Assembly: GCF_000002425.4 (NCBI RefSeq)
Contig: NC_037253.1
Location: forward strand, 5,304,178-5,368,177
DNA: 64,000 nt
Source of the DNA: Physcomitrium patens
Lineage: Eukaryota; Streptophyta; Bryopsida; Funariales; Funariaceae
Direction: 5' to 3'
The translations under genes were made by a program, and so were the position numbers. The notes under the pieces were generated by a model. It saw only the letters and a list, made by a program, of their open reading frames with translations. It did not search any database and had not been told where the DNA came from. Position 1 is the stretch's first letter. The number at the start of each line of letters is the position of its first letter. Shown here piece after piece: positions 61,008 to 64,000 of this stretch.

Positions 61008-61354
61008 CTCGACGTGGGAGAGAATCAGTGGAAAAACGGTCAAAAGACTCGACATGCGGAAAACAACAATGATTTTACCATCAAATTCAAAATTCACAAA
61101 CCAAAATACAGTTCTAAAAAGTCCATCTTCAGGTCTCTGTTAGCACAAAAGAGCATCTCAAGAGCTGTAGCCACCTCTAATTGCTTACATCTATCTTGCG
61201 TTGCGTTGCGTTGCGTTGCCCAAGCAGGGTTGTGTAGAGGAGTCCACAGCGAAGTAAAGGCATGTCTACCCAGGGAAAGTAGGTCATGCATATGCCGATG
61301 GACTCTAACTTGGTTCAGGATCCACTTCTACCTTATGGCACTTGCTCCAATCCT
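59413..61354. other. Intergenic part of the CYP74 island
   Basis: GC-richer DNA with several short frames (for example 59602-59964 plus and 59859-60215 minus) that lack recognised domains. A possible first exon is at 59786-59877 (plus), discussed under findings. It also contains a run of 31 A (60975-61005) and a GCGTT-type repeat (about 61196-61220). The 3' UTR of the CYP74 gene lies at its right end. Confidence 0.5.
60975..61005. repeat. (A)31 homopolymer
   Basis: 31 consecutive A. The sequence AAGACTCGAC follows it directly and recurs about 40 bp later. It could be a retroposition tail, but no retroposed gene is recognisable upstream. Confidence 0.9.
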
Positions 61355-62803
61355 TCAAGCTTTCTGAAGAGCGGAGAAAAGGAGCGTTGTTTGGACTCCT
61401 GACCCTTGCACCTCCAGCGTGAATTCCTTGTATCTCAAGAACATCTCCGCTACATAAGCTCTAGAGATGGTGACCGCCAAATCCTTTCCAGCGCACTGTT
61501 TGTCGTGTACAGTCGGGTCATCTGTCTCTCGCCCGTTAGACCAAAACACATTGCCCAGGAGCGCTTCGCCCTCGGGGCCCATGAATCGTCTCGGAAGAAA
61601 CTTGTCAGGGTTCTCGAAAACATTGGGATCGTGCATCACGTAGGGTTGGAAACCATACAACATCTCCCCCTTCTTCACTTCGAAGGAATTCTCGTGACTC
61701 TCGATGAGGAAGTCGGTTTTGGCTCTGGCGTACTGGTAAGGCACGGGAGGCTTCATCCGGAACCCTTCGTAAACGACAGACGACAACAATGGCATGTTTT
61801 CAAGGGACTTGGGAGTAACTTTCCCCTCGGTGGCTTGGACGGCAGCCACCACCTCTTCGTGGAGCTCGTGCATCAGCTCAGGGCCGCATTGCGCAATATG
61901 GCCGGTGAGTTGCGGGAAGAAGAAGTTGAACCCACCGTATGCGTTGAAGCCGAGGAGGAAGAGCAAATTTGCTATGGCATCGTCGCGCTTGATCCCCAAG
62001 GCCACGGCCCTGTCGAGCTCTTCCCCGCCGTATGTTTTAAAGAAATTGTATAAGGCGTCGTACTGCTCCTTGACCACGGACGATGGTAGACGGATGGTGT
62101 GCAGCAGCTCTTCCACAGCGTGTGGGAGGCCCGTCTGGCCTGCTATGGGCGCGAGCTGCGGCCCATGCCAGGCAGACGCATACGGGCCGCCATTCTTCCC
62201 CAAGCTCGCTTCGCCGGGTGCCACGGGATCGTGGTGAAGCACAGCCCGGACTAGAAAATTGAATGCAAATTGCTGCACTTCCTCCGACAAATTGGCATTC
62301 TCCCCTTTTTCCATAGCCTCTTCCCACACTGCAAAAGACTCTTCCATTGCCGTGTGAAACTCAGGTAAAAACTTGCGCCCGTTCCTCGCGATCAGGTCGA
62401 AGCACCATTGCTTCAGTTTCTCGTGACGCACCTCCGAGGGATCCAGGTACGAGAGAACTCGGTGACCGCTTGTGTAACTCAAATCTGGCATGTAAGTCCC
62501 CAAGAAGAGGTCTCTCTTCTCGCATTTGTTCACGTCGAATAGAATCGGGAAGCTCTTCTGATCTAAAACACAGATGACTCTCGCATCCTTCGCAATTGGG
62601 GGCCCTGGGGGCATGCTCACGCGGAACACCGTGCTGTTGTACTTCTCCACACGGCTGCGATAAAATTCCTCCTCTCCCTGGATCCAGAAGTAATCAAGCC
62701 GATCCTTGATGGCTCCCAAGTAAGAGATTCCATAACCGCCCGGAATTGCTCGCAGCGGCAGATTAGAAACTGGAACTGCCATACATGCAGGTTGAGGAAC
62801 CAT
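61355..62803 (-). CDS. CYP74: CYP74 cytochrome P450 (allene oxide synthase/hydroperoxide lyase family), intronless
   Basis: CYP74 enzymes rearrange fatty acid hydroperoxides without O2 or a reductase, giving allene oxides (jasmonate-type precursors) or aldehydes. The single open frame gives 482 aa from ATG at 62803; an in-frame GTG just upstream is not a likely plant start. Motifs: LPLRAIPGGYGISYLG (15-30), KYNSTVFRVSMPPGP (54-68), KSFPILFDV (83-91), DLFLGTYMP (98-106), LSYLDPSE (117-124), I-helix GFNAYGG (285-291, Asn287), ExxR as EGFR (346-349), and the heme-ligand segment DKQCAGKD (Cys437). The nine-residue insertion typical of CYP74 is in the Cys region (NGRETDDPTVHDKQC). Phe100 sits at the position where allene oxide synthases have Phe and lyases Leu, but GFNAYGG is lyase-like. 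No plastid transit peptide is evident. The exact product (allene oxide or aldehyde) cannot be fixed from sequence. Confidence 0.93.
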   Translation of the reverse strand: MVPQPACMAVPVSNLPLRAIPGGYGISYLGAIKDRLDYFWIQGEEEFYRSRVEKYNSTVFRVSMPPGPPIAKDARVICVLDQKSFPILFDVNKCEKRDLFLGTYMPDLSYTSGHRVLSYLDPSEVRHEKLKQWCFDLIARNGRKFLPEFHTAMEESFAVWEEAMEKGENANLSEEVQQFAFNFLVRAVLHHDPVAPGEASLGKNGGPYASAWHGPQLAPIAGQTGLPHAVEELLHTIRLPSSVVKEQYDALYNFFKTYGGEELDRAVALGIKRDDAIANLLFLLGFNAYGGFNFFFPQLTGHIAQCGPELMHELHEEVVAAVQATEGKVTPKSLENMPLLSSVVYEGFRMKPPVPYQYARAKTDFLIESHENSFEVKKGEMLYGFQPYVMHDPNVFENPDKFLPRRFMGPEGEALLGNVFWSNGRETDDPTVHDKQCAGKDLAVTISRAYVAEMFLRYKEFTLEVQGSGVQTTLLFSALQKA

Positions 62804-64000
62804 CACAATACTAACGTTTTGGCAAACCCCAACTCACCTTGAAAGGGCTTGTACCTGAACGACCAAGCGGTGAATGCTCCGGCGGCTACACAATCAGTGG
62901 ACGAAATGTTCAGCCTCGGCAAACTGAGCGTTCGGTCTTTTACTGTATCGGAGTTAGGACTGTGGCAAACATCCGCAACAACCCACCCAGGTGATATCTG
63001 ATATCGATCCATGCACAACACATTTGGCATTTTATGCTTCCTCGAAAGCCGCATGAGAGGCCCTCCCGGTCAACTCCGGGCGTCAATTCGCACTACCACG
63101 TTCCTGGTGAGCTACGGCGGTGTTCTGATGAACAATTTTTCTTGCGTGGCATGTGCTGGACTCAACACAGTCACAATCAACTGCACACTTTGATCGATAC
63201 CTTGGCTCATTGTTGTTGAGTTGAATGTGTTGTTCGATTCCAACAGCTCCCGTAAGTGGGACCCAGCGGCCGGATGCTATATGGCTGGCTGGGTAGTTGG
63301 CCGTTTCACGATCGTGTAGAATTTACTCGCAAATTCTCATCTCTCCGTCTGGTTAGGTTGCACTTTCCAAAGCTGAATCCCAAGCTCAAGCAACCAACCT
63401 TCAACCACATTCTTGGATCGTGAAGTCCACCTCGTTAATCTGCTGACCCTCGAAAAAAACCACAGTTGATGAGAGTTGAGGAATCAAACGTGTATCAAAA
63501 TTCCCGAATGCAGTCGTCAGCATTTGCATCATCCTTGAGTTAAAGTAGTGGCACAATTCTTAATGGTCTGAAAATAATAATATTTATTAGTGTCTGAGGA
63601 CCCAGTTAGCAGCAGTTGGTCTCATTATCAAAAAGATTCCACTCTTCAATCGCAAAATCATTAAATTAATCGGTTCCGTTCACAACGTTGTAGTACTGAA
63701 TGGCTCGAGCTTAAGTGCTGCAAGAACCGCATGAACCTTGGGAATGTATGATCCGCCGTGATTTCTGAGTGCAGTTCTGCTTTCTCTCCCTCAGTGACTT
63801 GCACGCAAAAGATGCTTCTCTTGAGTAACAATGCTCTCCACAGAGGGACAATGCTCTCCACAGATTTTCTGAAGGTCTGATATTTAATGCAAATTTGCTG
63901 TGTCCACGCTGATGCTCCAATTTCGAGAAAGCAGTAAGTAAAGAAGTTCTCGATGTATATTTACGTTAGAAACGGCTAACTGGATTGTGAAACAGGTAAT
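62804..64000. promoter_or_regulatory. Upstream region of CYP74, to window end
   Basis: Presumed promoter and 5' UTR of the CYP74 gene in its first part. No further gene recognised; frames such as 62803-63054 (minus) and 63661-63920 (minus) have no known domain. A 17-bp direct repeat, CAATGCTCTCCACAGA, lies at about 63829-63862. Confidence 0.5.

Noticed and set aside
61406..62237. Long frames antisense to CYP74 (215 and 147 codons)
   Set aside because: Shadows of the GC-rich CYP74 coding sequence; the sense strand has all P450 motifs.
62801..62806. GTG start for CYP74 one codon upstream
   Set aside because: Plant nuclear genes start at ATG; the ATG at 62803 is adjacent and preferred.
1..64000. 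CRISPR array, bacterial operon, tRNA or rRNA genes
   Set aside because: Spliced genes and LTR retrotransposons show plant nuclear DNA. No regular spaced repeats of CRISPR type, and no tRNA or rRNA was recognised by eye.

Overview
The window looks like a stretch of land-plant nuclear genome, most probably a moss. Two spliced plant genes (an ERV46/ERGIC3-type cargo receptor and a plastid ferrochelatase with a C-terminal chlorophyll a/b-binding-type helix) and one intronless CYP74 gene sit in GC-richer islands. About 40 kb of very AT-rich, nested, decayed Ty3/gypsy retrotransposons lies between the islands. The moss assignment (Physcomitrium patens or a relative) is inference from the bryophyte-like CYP74, gypsy dominance and gene/transposon alternation. 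No database search was possible.

Layout. (1) 1-3964: 5' LTR, gag and RT/RNase H of a decayed gypsy element on the minus strand. (2) 3965-8500: AT-rich, no gene seen. (3) 8500-19330: gene island. ERGIC3 (minus, 12 exons, 13463 to 9465, 386 aa) and ferrochelatase FC2 (plus, 9 exons, 15149 to 18346, 547 aa) are head to head across a 1.7 kb intergenic stretch with a G-box. (4) 19330-33580: AT-rich decayed repeats, including a full-length gypsy copy (21318-27551) that carries a solo LTR, a gypsy of another clade (28.9-30.5 kb) and tandem repeats. (5) 33585-36876: a less decayed gypsy copy cut off inside pol, with a complete 5' LTR. (6) 36877-39972: AT-rich DNA around an unrecognised GC-richer block (37.5-39.3 kb). 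(7) 39973-53954: an old plus-strand chromovirus split by a younger minus-strand chromovirus (44446-50790); both have identifiable LTRs and target-site duplications. The old copy itself sits in a gag relic of another gypsy clade. (8) 53955-59410: more gag relics, a solo LTR, another decayed LTR and a telomere-like minisatellite. (9) 59410-64000: GC-richer island with an intronless CYP74 gene (allene oxide synthase/hydroperoxide lyase family, minus, 62803-61355).

The three genes have no obvious functional link: secretory traffic, plastid heme synthesis and oxylipin synthesis. The most interesting structure is in the retrotransposon promoters. Every LTR lineage whose promoter could be read has an inverted repeat a few bases downstream of its TATA box, although the palindrome sequences are unrelated between lineages. 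One LTR lineage also carries an exact 30-bp tandem array and perfect heat-shock-element arrays immediately upstream of TATA.
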